From the NCBI GenBank assembly GCA_036269135.1, contig DATASQ010000052.1:1-64000 (forward strand): DNA of 64,000 nt, in the 5' to 3' direction. The translations under genes were made by a program, and so were the position numbers. The notes beneath the pieces were generated by a model. It worked only from the letters and a program-made list of their open reading frames with translations. It searched no databases and was not told where the DNA came from. Origin of the DNA: Palsa-343 sp036269135 (lineage in GTDB: Bacteria; Acidobacteriota; Terriglobia; Terriglobales; Acidobacteriaceae). Shown piece after piece: positions 1 to 9,769 of this stretch. Position 1 is the first letter of the stretch, and each line of letters opens with the position of its first letter.

Positions 1-2100
1 GTCGATGCGGTTGAGGAACTCGGGATTGAAGGTTCGCTTCACCTCGTTCTTCACCAGATCTTCGATCTTCTCCATGACGAGGTCTTCGCGGTCGCTCTGG
101 AAGCCCAGTCCCTGCTTGCGCTGGAGATGGCGAGCGCCGATGTTGGATGTCATGATGATGATCGTGTTCTTGAAGTCGACCGTATTGCCGAGGCCGTCGG
201 TGAGCTGACCGTCTTCAAACACCTGCAGCAGGATGTTGAAGACATCGGCGTGCGCCTTCTCGATCTCGTCCAGCAGGACCACCGAGTACGGCGAGCGCTT
301 GACGCGTTCCGTCAGCTGGCCGCCTTCCTCGTAGCCCACGTACCCCGGAGGCGAACCGATCAGCTTCGAGACCGAGTGCTTCTCCATGAACTCCGACATA
401 TCGAAGCGGATCAGCGATTTCTCGCTGCCGAAGAGGAACTGCGCCAGGGTGCGCGCCATTTCCGTCTTGCCCACGCCCGTCGGTCCCAGGAACAGGAACG
501 AACCGATGGGCCGATTGGGCGACTTGAGCCCTGCCCGCGAGCGGCGAATCGCCCGGGCCAATGCCGAGATCGATTTGTCCTGGGAGATGACCCGCTTGTG
601 CAGCTCCTCTTCCACGCGGAGCAGCTTCTGCGTTTCCTCTTCCTTGATCGACGTGACCGGCACGCCCGTCCAGCGGCTCACCACATCCTCGATATCCTCG
701 CGGCCGACAATGCCTGCCGTGGAGTCGTCGGGGTGGTACTTGTCGCGCAGGGCGCGCAGATTGTCGCGCTCCTTGCGCTCCTCGTCGGAGTAGAAGCGCG
801 CCTTCTCGAACTCATGGTTCGCAATGGCGTTCTCCATGCGGTGCACGATGAACTTGATCCGCTTCTGCACCTCGGTGATCTCTTCCGGCAGGGAAGTCTG
901 GCGCAGTTTCACGCGAGCCCCCGCCTCGTCGATCAGGTCGATGGCCTTGTCCGGCAGGAAGCGGTCGGAGATGTAGCGGTTCGAATGCGAGACCGCGAAG
1001 TTGATCGCGTCATCGGTGTAGCTGACGGCGTGAAACTTCTCGTAGCGGTCCTTGATGCCCATGATGATCCTGATCGCGTCCTCTTCATTGGGCGGCGGGA
1101 CCTTCACGGCCTGGAAGCGGCGCTCCAGCGAGCGGTCCTTCTCGATCGACTTGCGATATTCCGCCGGAGTCGTCGCGCCGATGCACTGAATTTCCCCGCG
1201 CGACAGAGCCGGTTTGAGGATGTTGGCCGCGTCCAGCGAGCCTTCCGCCGAGCCGGCGCCGACCAGCGTGTGCAGCTCATCGATAAAGATGATGGAGTTC
1301 TGATTCTCCATCAGCTCTTTCATGATGGTCTTCAGGCGCTCCTCAAACTGCCCGCGGTATTTGGTGCCGGCGACGATCAGCGAGAGATCGAGCGCCAGCA
1401 CGCGCTTGTCCGCAAGGAAGCTCGGCACATCGCCATCGGAGATGCGCTGGGCCAGGCCTTCGACGATTGCGGTCTTGCCCACGCCCGGCTCGCCAATGAG
1501 CACGGGGTTGTTCTTGGTGCGGCGGCAGAGGATCTGGACGACCCGCTCCAGCTCCTGATCGCGGCCCACCAGCGGATCCAGCTGCGCATCCATCGCGGCC
1601 TGGGTCAGGTCGCGGGAGAACTCCGACAGCAGGCTGGACTCGCGATTGCGCTGCTGCGTCGGCGCCTTTTCCTGCGTGGCGCGCGCCAGCTCTTCGCGCA
1701 CGGCGAGCAGTTTCAGTCCGCGCTCGTGCAGGATCTCCGACGCGAAGCACTTCTCTTCGCGCAGCAGGCCCAGCAATAAGTGCTCGGTTCCGATGTGCTT
1801 GTGCGACAGCCGCTCCGCCTCTTCGGCGGCATAGGCCAGCACGCGCTTGCACTCGTTCGAGAGCGGGAGATCCACCGACGTGGAGACCTTCTCGCGGATG
1901 GTGGTGTGTCCCTCAATCTGCTTGCGGATGGATTCAACCGAGGCGTGCGAGCGAAGAAAGCGATTGGTGAGTGCCTTGTCTTCGCGCAACAAGCCCAGCA
2001 GCAGGTGCTCCGTTTCGATATACGGAGAGCCAAACTGGCTGGCCTCATACCGGGCGAAGAAGATGACGCGCCGCGCTTTTTCTGTATAGCGTTCGAACAT
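1..2100 (-). CDS. clpC: ClpC-type AAA+ unfoldase, C-terminus cut by window edge
   Basis: The 700 codons present encode the ATP-dependent unfoldase that feeds substrates to ClpP. The start is the ATG at 2100. Two Clp_N repeats lie at about residues 1-145, each with an EHLLLGLLRE-type core. The first AAA module has Walker A GEPGVGKT at 203-210 and a following IIFIDELHTL Walker B. A middle region with a UVR-like helix (around EEITEVQKRIKFIVHRME) identifies the ClpC rather than the ClpB type. The second AAA module has GPTGVGKT near residue 540 and VVLLDEIEKAH. The frame stays open to base 1, and only the extreme C-terminal part is missing. It lies downstream of the lolD-like gene on the same strand with a 267-bp gap, so it probably has its own promoter. 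clpP and clpX are about 30 kb away, on the other strand. Confidence 0.95.
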   Translation of the reverse strand, partial: MFERYTEKARRVIFFARYEASQFGSPYIETEHLLLGLLREDKALTNRFLRSHASVESIRKQIEGHTTIREKVSTSVDLPLSNECKRVLAYAAEEAERLSHKHIGTEHLLLGLLREEKCFASEILHERGLKLLAVREELARATQEKAPTQQRNRESSLLSEFSRDLTQAAMDAQLDPLVGRDQELERVVQILCRRTKNNPVLIGEPGVGKTAIVEGLAQRISDGDVPSFLADKRVLALDLSLIVAGTKYRGQFEERLKTIMKELMENQNSIIFIDELHTLVGAGSAEGSLDAANILKPALSRGEIQCIGATTPAEYRKSIEKDRSLERRFQAVKVPPPNEEDAIRIIMGIKDRYEKFHAVSYTDDAINFAVSHSNRYISDRFLPDKAIDLIDEAGARVKLRQTSLPEEITEVQKRIKFIVHRMENAIANHEFEKARFYSDEERKERDNLRALRDKYHPDDSTAGIVGREDIEDVVSRWTGVPVTSIKEEETQKLLRVEEELHKRVISQDKSISALARAIRRSRAGLKSPNRPIGSFLFLGPTGVGKTEMARTLAQFLFGSEKSLIRFDMSEFMEKHSVSKLIGSPPGYVGYEEGGQLTERVKRSPYSVVLLDEIEKAHADVFNILLQVFEDGQLTDGLGNTVDFKNTIIIMTSNIGARHLQRKQGLGFQSDREDLVMEKIEDLVKNEVKRTFNPEFLNRID

Positions 2101-2367
2101 GTTCCCTCTGAGAGGCTCCGTTCGGCCCCTGGGATGCCAGTCATGAATGCCGGCAGCCCAAAAGCAGGACGGTCCCTTTCGTTCGACTGAGCCGGAAAAG
2201 GAACTTCAGGCTCATCCGGCCGCCCAGCCAGCAAACCAGGGCAATCTGGGGCGGCCCCTGAGGGTGGTGCGCTGGTTTGCATCCCACCCGAATGGACAGA
2301 AGCGTCGAACCATCCTTACTGCATCGGCGCCTCTGCTTCTTACAAACCCAACTTCCGGCCATCCGCT

Positions 2368-3138
2368 TCAGACTGCCAGCGGAGAGACCTCGTCCACGCG
2401 GCCCTTTTCCAGCCGCAAAACCCGTGTACATCGGCGAGCCAGCCCGAGATTGTGGGTCACAATCACCGAAGTCAGGCGATGCTGCCGGTGCAGGCGCTGG
2501 ATCAGGCCGAAGACCATCTCCGCCGTTAGACTGTCCAGATCTCCGGTCGGCTCATCCGCCAGGAGCACTTTGGGCTGCGTCACCAGAGCCCGGGCCAGCG
2601 AAACCCGCTGCTGTTCGCCGCCGGACAGCTCGCCCGCGCGATGGGTCACCCGGTCACCGAGTTCGACTTCGTTCAACCACTGCTCCGCGCTTCTGAAAGC
2701 GTGTGCCTTCGAGTCGCCCCTGGCCAGCAGGGGCATTGCGACATTCTCCAGGGCCGTAAATTCGGGCAGGAGATAGTGAAATTGCCAGACATACCCGGTC
2801 GCGCGATTGCGAAACGTGGCTGCCTGTCCGGGCCTCAGCGATTGCAAATGAGTTGAGGCGCAGTATACGTCACCCTCCGAGGGGGTATCAAGCGCGCCCA
2901 GCATGTGCAAAAGCGTGCTCTTGCCGGCGCCCGACTGGCCCACGATGGCCAGCATCTCGCCCTCGAAAATATCGAAGGCCAGGTTCTCGAAGAGCACCAG
3001 CCGGCCCCGGCCGGTCAGATACTCCTTGCGCAGGTCCCTCACGCTGATGACGATTGGATGACTGAGATCCCCGGAAGGACGCAGAGGCGGCGGAAGCCCG
3101 TGTGCCGCAGTGAGTTGGGAGGTGGGGACCGTATCCAT
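2368..3138 (-). CDS. LolD-like ABC transporter ATP-binding protein
   Basis: A 256-residue ABC ATPase of the LolD/MacB family, which powers lipoprotein release or mechanotransmission with an FtsX-type permease. Walker A GQSGAGKS is at about 67-74, a Q-loop lies in a YVWQFHYLLPEFTALENV segment that is very LolD-like, the signature LSGGEQQ is near 171-177, and the Walker B VLLADEPTGDLD starts near 191. The ATG at 3138 is preferred because it follows a GAGGT sequence; a GTG at 3153 would add five residues. No FtsX-type permease is adjacent, since the upstream neighbour is the YihY-like gene. The partner permease must therefore be encoded elsewhere. The family is clear; the exact substrate is not. 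Confidence 0.9.
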   Translation of the reverse strand: MDTVPTSQLTAAHGLPPPLRPSGDLSHPIVISVRDLRKEYLTGRGRLVLFENLAFDIFEGEMLAIVGQSGAGKSTLLHMLGALDTPSEGDVYCASTHLQSLRPGQAATFRNRATGYVWQFHYLLPEFTALENVAMPLLARGDSKAHAFRSAEQWLNEVELGDRVTHRAGELSGGEQQRVSLARALVTQPKVLLADEPTGDLDSLTAEMVFGLIQRLHRQHRLTSVIVTHNLGLARRCTRVLRLEKGRVDEVSPLAV

Positions 3139-3297
3139 ACCTACCTCTACCACTCCCTTCCCGAAAAAGGAAGATGGGAGTTACTCCTTTGGACGCGCAA
3201 TGGAGGAAAAGCGGTACAGGAGTACTGCCGTAGTCATTACGGAGTGGCCATTGGCGCATGATTTCGCGCTTCTGACGGGCAACGCGGTTCGCGCAGC

Positions 3298-4137
3298 TCA
3301 ACCGGAATCGATGGATGTGTGCGGCTGCAGGATCGAATTGATTTCGCCGCCGACCAGGAGGGCGATTCCAGCCATATACATCCACAGCATCAGGATGATG
3401 ATGGCGGCGAGGCTGCCGTAGGTCGCGCTGTAATTGCCGAATTTCGAGACGTAGACGCGAAAGGCGACCGAGGCCAGGGCGATCAGAACGGCCGCGGCCG
3501 CATTGCCGGGCGAGAGATACCGGAACCTGGGTTTTCCGTCGGGACCGAACCGGTAGGCCACGGCGAGCGCCAGCAGCAAAGCGGCCGCAAGGATGATCCA
3601 GCGAAGAGTCGCGAAGAAGACGCGTAACGCCTGGCTCCAGCCGACCATCGAGGCCAGCCACGACTGCACCACGCCGCCAAGAATCACCAGCCCCAGCGAT
3701 CCGATTCCCAACAGAGCGAAGAACAACATCAGCAGAATCGAGGTCCCGCGCGCCTTCCAGAAAGGCCGGCGATCGCGGATATCGCCAACCGCGTTCAGCT
3801 GCTCCATGACCGCGTAGACGCCGCTGGAGCCGGACCACAGGGTGACGATGAGGCCGAAGGTCAACAGCCCCTTTCTTTCGGACGCGACGTAGCGGATGGG
3901 CGCCTCGAAAAAGTTGGCGGACTGGTCCGGCAGAACCTGGTGGAGCAGATCGAGCATGGCCTGCTGCAGGTGGGGAATGGAAAGGGTGGGGAGCAGCGAA
4001 AGGACAAAGATGGCGGCCGGGAAAACAGCCAGCAGGAAGAAGAAGGCCAGAACGGCCGCACCGTCGAGGATGCAGTCGTCGAAAATCTCACGCCATAAAT
4101 CCTTTGCGAAATGGACCCACCGCCTGTAGTCGGGCAA
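3298..4137 (-). CDS. YihY/BrkB-family inner membrane protein
   Basis: A 279-residue integral membrane protein of the YihY/virulence factor BrkB family (older annotations call it ribonuclease BN, which is not supported). About six hydrophobic segments are visible, beginning with one at about residues 28-50, and the family hallmark around SGVYAVMEQLNAV is present. The function is not established; some relatives are proposed transporters. The start shown is a TTG, 16 bases after an AGGAG. No ATG or GTG lies close by, so the start is uncertain. The gene is 159 bp upstream of the lolD-like gene on the same strand and could share its transcript. Confidence 0.85.
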   Translation of the reverse strand: MPDYRRWVHFAKDLWREIFDDCILDGAAVLAFFFLLAVFPAAIFVLSLLPTLSIPHLQQAMLDLLHQVLPDQSANFFEAPIRYVASERKGLLTFGLIVTLWSGSSGVYAVMEQLNAVGDIRDRRPFWKARGTSILLMLFFALLGIGSLGLVILGGVVQSWLASMVGWSQALRVFFATLRWIILAAALLLALAVAYRFGPDGKPRFRYLSPGNAAAAVLIALASVAFRVYVSKFGNYSATYGSLAAIIILMLWMYMAGIALLVGGEINSILQPHTSIDSG

Positions 4138-4357
4138 GTTCGTGTTGGAAAAGCTCCTTTCCGCCCTGCCGCAGTGCCTGGTTCAGCGGTTTGTCCAGCC
4201 GTGTTTCTTGTGATGTTGATTCGGGTCTATCCGGCGGTGCATTCCTGGGCTCATCCTGAGCCCGGGGGATCGCGGGGAGATTATTTCGATGGTTTTCGAT
4301 GGTCAACCGTTTTGTAAGTTGCCTGCTTTCTCGCGGTTGCACGGACGGGAGGAAGCG

Positions 4358-4404
4358 CAGGGCGCAGGGCGCAGGGCACAGGGCACAGGGCACAGGGGAC
4401 GGGC
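4358..4404 (+). repeat. Period-7 G-rich tandem repeat, site 1
   Basis: Units alternate between GCAGGGC and CACAGGG types. Runs of three or four G begin at 4360, 4367, 4374, 4381, 4388 and 4395, then 4401, that is, nearly exactly every seven bases. The G3-N4 spacing satisfies a G-quadruplex motif. It lies between two minus-strand genes. Confidence 0.85.
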
Positions 4405-4594
4405 ACTGATGCCCGGGGCTGGGGGCTTGCGGGGAGCTTTTAGGAACGCGTCAGAGGTTCAGTCTCGGGCGTCTGGCATTCACTCTGGCGTCGGCGATAC
4501 GGCGCGCGCGGGGCCGGTTCTGCGCTGCTGCCCATTGCTGGCCCGACAGACTTAGCGGGAGGAAAGCAAGAATCGGCGCGAGGAAAACAGACAG

Positions 4595-4618
4595 CAGGGC
4601 ACGACTTGTCGTGCCCTG
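4595..4618 (-). terminator. Probable terminator of the TPR gene
   Basis: A perfect 11-bp inverted repeat (CAGGGCACGAC / GTCGTGCCCTG) is separated by two bases. It lies 65 bp beyond the TPR gene stop. On the minus strand it is followed by a T-rich stretch (CTGTCTGTTTTCC), as in an intrinsic terminator, although the T-run is interrupted. Confidence 0.55.
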
Positions 4619-4682
4619 ACACGAGGCGGGGCTCTTCTTAGCCCACTCAAGCCAAAAGAGGGCCTGAATGGGGACCCCGGCG

Positions 4683-5447
4683 CTAATGGGCCTTTTGCTC
4701 GGCCATCAGATGGGCGAAGCCGGCGGTCTTGCGGAGATTGGCGAAGACGGTGTCCTGCATCAGGCGGTTGCGATCGTGGAAGCCTTCATCGAAGGCCCGG
4801 CGCAGGTAATCGATGGCGCTCTCTTCCATGCCGGACTGGGCAAAGAGCTCGGCGAGGCAGTAGTCCTGCTGAGCGCGCTCGGCTGGCTGGGTTGCGCCGC
4901 GAACGGTCACCGAGGGGTCGGAGAAGACGGTGGGGTCGAGGCCGAACGCTGTCCGGTAGGCGACAATGCCGGGTTTGTATTTGCCGCGGGCAAAATACGC
5001 CGTGCCGAGGTTGGCCGCGATCACGGCAGAGGAAGGCATAAGCTGCAGGGCGTGGCGATAGAGCTTGATGGCCTTCTTGTAATTCTTCTGCTCGAAGTAG
5101 GCCGCGCCGAGATTGTTGATGGCCTCGGGATAGTTGGGGCGAATCAGCAGGGCGCGCTCGTAATCGCGCTTGGCCTCATCGACGGCGGAAAGATGGTGCC
5201 ACGCGATGCCGAGCTTGTTCCAGACGATGGCGCTCATCGGCGATACCTGCCGATAGGCATCCACTGCCTCTAGATACTGGCCGCGGGCCATGTACAGGTC
5301 GCCGCGCATTTCCGGCGGCATGGATTCAAGCGCGATGGTTTCAGCATTCTGGGGAACGGCTTCAGCGAGTACACGCTGCACCGGACCCGCACAAAAGAAC
5401 GCGGCAGCCAGGGTCATGGACCCTGCGATCCACCGTTGCATCCTCAT
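4683..5447 (-). CDS. Exported TPR-repeat protein
   Basis: A 254-residue protein with an N-terminal signal peptide (basic MRMQRW, a hydrophobic core, a probable cleavage after VLAEA near residue 29), then three to four tetratricopeptide repeats at about residues 50-190. The repeats carry the NNLGAAYFEQKNYKKAIKLY and ANLGTAYFARGKYKPGI type signatures. TPRs act as protein-binding scaffolds, here probably periplasmic; the partner is unknown. The ATG at 5447 is chosen over one 29 codons upstream because GGAGGTGCGAT precedes it and the signal peptide begins there. It is followed by a likely terminator and preceded by the MocR-type gene on the same strand. Confidence 0.85.
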   Translation of the reverse strand: MRMQRWIAGSMTLAAAFFCAGPVQRVLAEAVPQNAETIALESMPPEMRGDLYMARGQYLEAVDAYRQVSPMSAIVWNKLGIAWHHLSAVDEAKRDYERALLIRPNYPEAINNLGAAYFEQKNYKKAIKLYRHALQLMPSSAVIAANLGTAYFARGKYKPGIVAYRTAFGLDPTVFSDPSVTVRGATQPAERAQQDYCLAELFAQSGMEESAIDYLRRAFDEGFHDRNRLMQDTVFANLRKTAGFAHLMAEQKAH

Positions 5448-5571
5448 ATCGCACCTCCGGGGGGAAAGGCGATGGTATGAGTGTGGGGCAGAAAGGCTGG
5501 CAGTTGCCATAGCCACTCTGGCGGAATTCATCATAACCAGTTCGCGAGGACCGGAAGCCTCTGCCAGCCGG

Positions 5572-7038
5572 TCAGAGCGCCAGAATCAGGCGCAGATGCC
5601 GGACGGCGGCGGCCATGTGCTCCTCCGGAGTATTGGCGTAGCCGAGGAGGAAGCCCTGCTGGCCGGGGCTTGCGGTATAGCAGAGGGAAAGCGGCCACAG
5701 CCAGAGCTTCTCCTGGGCGGCGCGGGTGGCCATCTCGACGTCGCGAAAGCCCGGAGGCAGAGTGACGGTCAGGTGCATGCCGGCTTCCGAGCCGTTGATT
5801 TGCAGGAGGTCGCCGAATTCCTTACGCAGGCAATCCACCAGCGCGGTGCGGCGGGCTTTGTAGAGCGCGCGCATGCGGCGGATGTGGCGGCCGAAGTGGC
5901 CGGCGCGCATAAAGTCGGTCAGCACCTCCTGAAAGAGGTAGGGCGGGAAGATGTCCATGGCGTGCCGGACGGCCGTGAAGCGCTCCACCAGATCGAGAGG
6001 GATGACGATGTAGCCGAGGCGGAGAGAAGGCCGGAGCACTTTGCTGAAGGTGCCGATGTAGATCACGCGAGCGTCGGGATCGAGGCCCTGCAGCGAGGGA
6101 ATGGGCATGCTCTCGAAACGGTATTCGCTGTCGTAGTCGTCTTCGACGATCCAGGAGGAGGTTTGCCGAGCCCATTCCAGCAGCTGAAATCGACGCGAGG
6201 CGCTCATGGTGACGCCGAGAGCGTAGTGGTGCGACGGGGTGACGAAGGCGACGTGGGCGTCGGGACCGAGGCGGGTTCCGGCCTGGACATCCAGACCTTC
6301 GGCATCGACGGGCACGGGAACCGGGCGGCATCCGGACCCGAGCAGGAGAGCGCGGACCAGGGGGTAGCAGGGCTCTTCGATCCAGACGGCGTCGCCGGGA
6401 TCGAGAAGGACGCGGGTGGTGATGTCGAGCGCCTGCTGAGAGCCGGCCACCACCATGATCTGGCCAGGTTCGCAACGAACCGCTCGCGCGGTGCGGAGGT
6501 AGGAGCAGAGGGCCTCGCGGAACGTCGGCAATCCGAGAGGATCGATGCGCTGGACGACGTTGATGCGCGGGTCGCGAGCGTGGCGGGCGACCAGCCTCGA
6601 CCAGATTTCGAAAGGGAACTGATCGATGGCCGGCTGATGCACACCGAAGGAGCCCCAGCCATTGCGCCAGGGCACGGGCTCCCGGGACGGGTAGAGGAGA
6701 GAGCGCCGCGAGGTGGGACGGGGAGTCAGGGACGGAGGCGCGGTGTTGAGGGGCGGACGCCGCTGCGCGGGGATGGTGGCCGAGACAAAGGTGCCGGCGC
6801 CGACACGCGTCTCGAAGTAGCCCTCGGCGAGGAGCTGGGCATAGGCGTCGAGGACAGGGAAGCGGGAGATCTCGAGCTCCGCGGCGAGTGAACGGCTGGA
6901 GGGCACCTGCTGGCCCGCCGCCAGATCGCCGCGCAGGATGGCATTGCGGAAGCCTGCGTAGACCTGGCGATGGAGGGGCGCGTCGGCCGCGCGGTCGATG
7001 GGGATGACGGGAAGAATGCCTGAAGACATTTCACCCAT
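5572..7038 (-). CDS. MocR/PdxR-type GntR regulator with aminotransferase domain
   Basis: A 488-residue fusion of a GntR winged helix-turn-helix (residues about 15-85, with the LHRQVYAGFRNAILRGDL and SSRSLAAELEISR signatures) to a fold-type I aminotransferase domain (about 120-480). The PLP lysine sits in TFSKVLRPSLRLGY, and the upstream VEDDYDSEYRF motif is typical of MocR proteins. Such regulators bind PLP-linked effectors and often control vitamin B6, GABA or taurine genes. The target here is unknown, because neither neighbour is an obvious B6 or amino-acid gene. A second ATG three codons downstream is an alternative start. The gene ends 124 bp before the TPR start and begins 82 bp after the enoyl-CoA hydratase stop. 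Confidence 0.92.
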   Translation of the reverse strand: MGEMSSGILPVIPIDRAADAPLHRQVYAGFRNAILRGDLAAGQQVPSSRSLAAELEISRFPVLDAYAQLLAEGYFETRVGAGTFVSATIPAQRRPPLNTAPPSLTPRPTSRRSLLYPSREPVPWRNGWGSFGVHQPAIDQFPFEIWSRLVARHARDPRINVVQRIDPLGLPTFREALCSYLRTARAVRCEPGQIMVVAGSQQALDITTRVLLDPGDAVWIEEPCYPLVRALLLGSGCRPVPVPVDAEGLDVQAGTRLGPDAHVAFVTPSHHYALGVTMSASRRFQLLEWARQTSSWIVEDDYDSEYRFESMPIPSLQGLDPDARVIYIGTFSKVLRPSLRLGYIVIPLDLVERFTAVRHAMDIFPPYLFQEVLTDFMRAGHFGRHIRRMRALYKARRTALVDCLRKEFGDLLQINGSEAGMHLTVTLPPGFRDVEMATRAAQEKLWLWPLSLCYTASPGQQGFLLGYANTPEEHMAAAVRHLRLILAL

Positions 7039-7120
7039 TTGGACGGATGGTAGTGGCTATGGTGATTCGAGCGCAAGTGGTTCTGACGAGATGCCAGTTT
7101 TGGGTGAAAAGTGGCTATGG

Positions 7121-7951
7121 TCAGGAGGCCTGGGGCGGTTTGGGCCTGACCAGTGAGGGCCACTGGGGTGGGCGCTTTTCCAGAAAGGCATGAATGCCCT
7201 CGCGGAAGTCGTCGGTAGTACGGGACTGGACACTCGCCTGGATGGCCGCTTCAATGTCGTCGGACAAAGAGCGGTCGGCAAACTTGCCGAGGAGGCGTTT
7301 GGTGGCTTCCATAGCGGCGGGGCTGTTGCGCTGGAGGCGAGCGGCGAGCGCGCGGGCTTCGGGCATGAGCTCGGGCTCGGGCACGATACGGGTGACGAGG
7401 CCAAGAGCCTGAGCTTCCACCGCGGAGAGGAGACGGCCGGTGAGGAGGAGATCGCGGCTGCGCTTGTCGCCAATCTGCGTGCGCAGAAAGGCGGAGACAA
7501 TGGCGGGGATAAAGCCGATGCGGACCTCGGTGTAGCCGAATTTGGCCTCGGGAACGGCGAGGGTGAAGTCGCAGAGGGTGGCAATGCCCATGCCTCCGGC
7601 GATGGCGGGACCGTTGACGGCGGCGATGGTGGGCACCGGCAGGGCATAGAGGGTACGCAGCAGGGTGGCGATGCGCTGGGCGTCCGCCTGGTAATCGTCG
7701 GCAAAGGAAGGCTGGCCGGATTTTTCGGCCATGGCGCGCAGGTGCTCGAGATCGAGGCCGGCGCAAAACGACGAACCGGCGCCGGTGATGATGACAACGC
7801 GGCAGAGGGGATCGGCGGCGAGGGACTCGAGCGCGTGCGTCAGGTCTTCCATCAACTGGTGGGTGAGGGCGTTGCGCTTTTCGGGACGGTTCAGAAGGAT
7901 GGTTTGGGTGCAGCCTTCGTTGCGGATATGGAGGGTGGCATAGTGCGTCAT
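7121..7951 (-). CDS. Enoyl-CoA hydratase/isomerase family protein
   Basis: A 276-residue crotonase-fold enzyme. The two oxyanion-hole regions are visible: GAGSSFCAGLDLEHL (about residues 56-70) and NGPAIAGGMGIATLCDF (about 113-130). The acidic residue expected of hydratases is in EVRIGFIPAIV. Similarity of the overall pattern is to short-chain or methylglutaconyl-CoA hydratases, but the sequence does not fix the substrate. The start is well supported by AGGGGAACGTT before the ATG at 7951. No other beta-oxidation gene is nearby, and it is followed by the MocR-type regulator on the same strand. Confidence 0.9.
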   Translation of the reverse strand: MTHYATLHIRNEGCTQTILLNRPEKRNALTHQLMEDLTHALESLAADPLCRVVIITGAGSSFCAGLDLEHLRAMAEKSGQPSFADDYQADAQRIATLLRTLYALPVPTIAAVNGPAIAGGMGIATLCDFTLAVPEAKFGYTEVRIGFIPAIVSAFLRTQIGDKRSRDLLLTGRLLSAVEAQALGLVTRIVPEPELMPEARALAARLQRNSPAAMEATKRLLGKFADRSLSDDIEAAIQASVQSRTTDDFREGIHAFLEKRPPQWPSLVRPKPPQAS

Positions 7952-8229
7952 AACGTTCCCCTGGGCGACATTGCATAGTAGAGCATTGGCGGCGAGGCGT
8001 GCAGGGGCAAGTGCGCCGGGTGAGACTGGACGTTGGCTTTATGAAAATTGCGCCGGGGTTGCGCTGAGGATCGGAGCGCGGTGGCCGGGGGCTCGGAGCT
8101 TGCTCAGGGCAGGGGCTGCTCGGGCTAAACCGCGGTGGTTTCCAGCTCGCGAGCGCCGTAGTGAGTGCGAACCCGTTCGGCGCGCCCTCGCTGTGGCTCG
8201 GAGCTTGCTCAGGGCAGGCTCCGTTCGCA

Positions 8230-9471
<1,242 letters not shown>

Positions 9472-9488
9472 GGGGACCTCAACATCAG

Positions 9489-9533
9489 TTTACAGGGGAC
9501 AGGTTACAGGGCACAGGGTACCAGGTCCTGGGG
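9489..9533 (+). repeat. Period-7 G-rich tandem repeat, site 2
   Basis: Units of the TTACAGG, GGACAGG and GCACAGG type place GG at 9495, 9502, 9509 and 9516. One 8-base unit follows, and then the period resumes. It fills most of the gap between the small ORF stop (9534) and the ispG start. Confidence 0.8.
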
Positions 9534-9725
9534 CTAGCCGAGCCACTGATCGCTGAGCACGTCGAGAGCTTCCTTGTTCAGGTAGTCGGCAGCGGCGTTG
9601 ATGCGTTCTACATCGCGACGATGCATCGCGCGAACTCGCTCCCGCCCTTCCTGACCGGTTTCGTTCGGGCGCGACTCCTTCGATTGGGCAATCGCCGCTT
9701 TCCCGATTTTGGACGTACGCTTCAT
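9534..9725 (-). CDS. Small basic protein of unknown function
   Basis: A 63-residue ORF, ATG at 9725, in the same direction as its neighbours and filling the gap between the glycosyltransferase and ispG. The N-terminal third is rich in K, R, S and E. The C-terminal part (VERINAAADYLNKEALDVL, then SDQW) looks like an amphipathic helix and resembles the tails of small antitoxin-like proteins, which is only an impression. No convincing Shine-Dalgarno sequence was found. No toxin-like partner lies beside it. It may be real because the composition differs from a random GC-rich frame, but the evidence is limited. Confidence 0.45.
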   Translation of the reverse strand: MKRTSKIGKAAIAQSKESRPNETGQEGRERVRAMHRRDVERINAAADYLNKEALDVLSDQWLG

Positions 9726-9769
9726 CGTTCTGACTCTGCCGCTTGTCTCTTCTAGTTTACGTGCTCACC

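Larger units (their letters stand above)
4138..4682. other. 545-bp gene-free stretch
   Basis: No convincing coding region lies here. It contains a G-rich 7-bp tandem repeat (4358-4404), more G-rich sequence up to about 4435, and a perfect inverted repeat at 4595-4618 that probably ends the TPR gene transcript. The YihY promoter, on the minus strand, should lie just above 4137, but no clear -35/-10 pair was recognised. Confidence 0.6.

Noticed and set aside
127..1779. A 550-codon plus-strand frame opposite clpC
   Set aside because: The minus strand encodes ClpC with both AAA modules; the plus frame is its shadow.
3298..4137. Ribonuclease BN function for the YihY-like protein
   Set aside because: The family was once misnamed RNase BN. 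The protein is an integral membrane protein with no metallo-beta-lactamase motif.
9534..9725. Toxin-antitoxin system assignment for the 63-residue ORF
   Set aside because: Only a vague resemblance to small antitoxins and no toxin-like neighbour; left as unknown.
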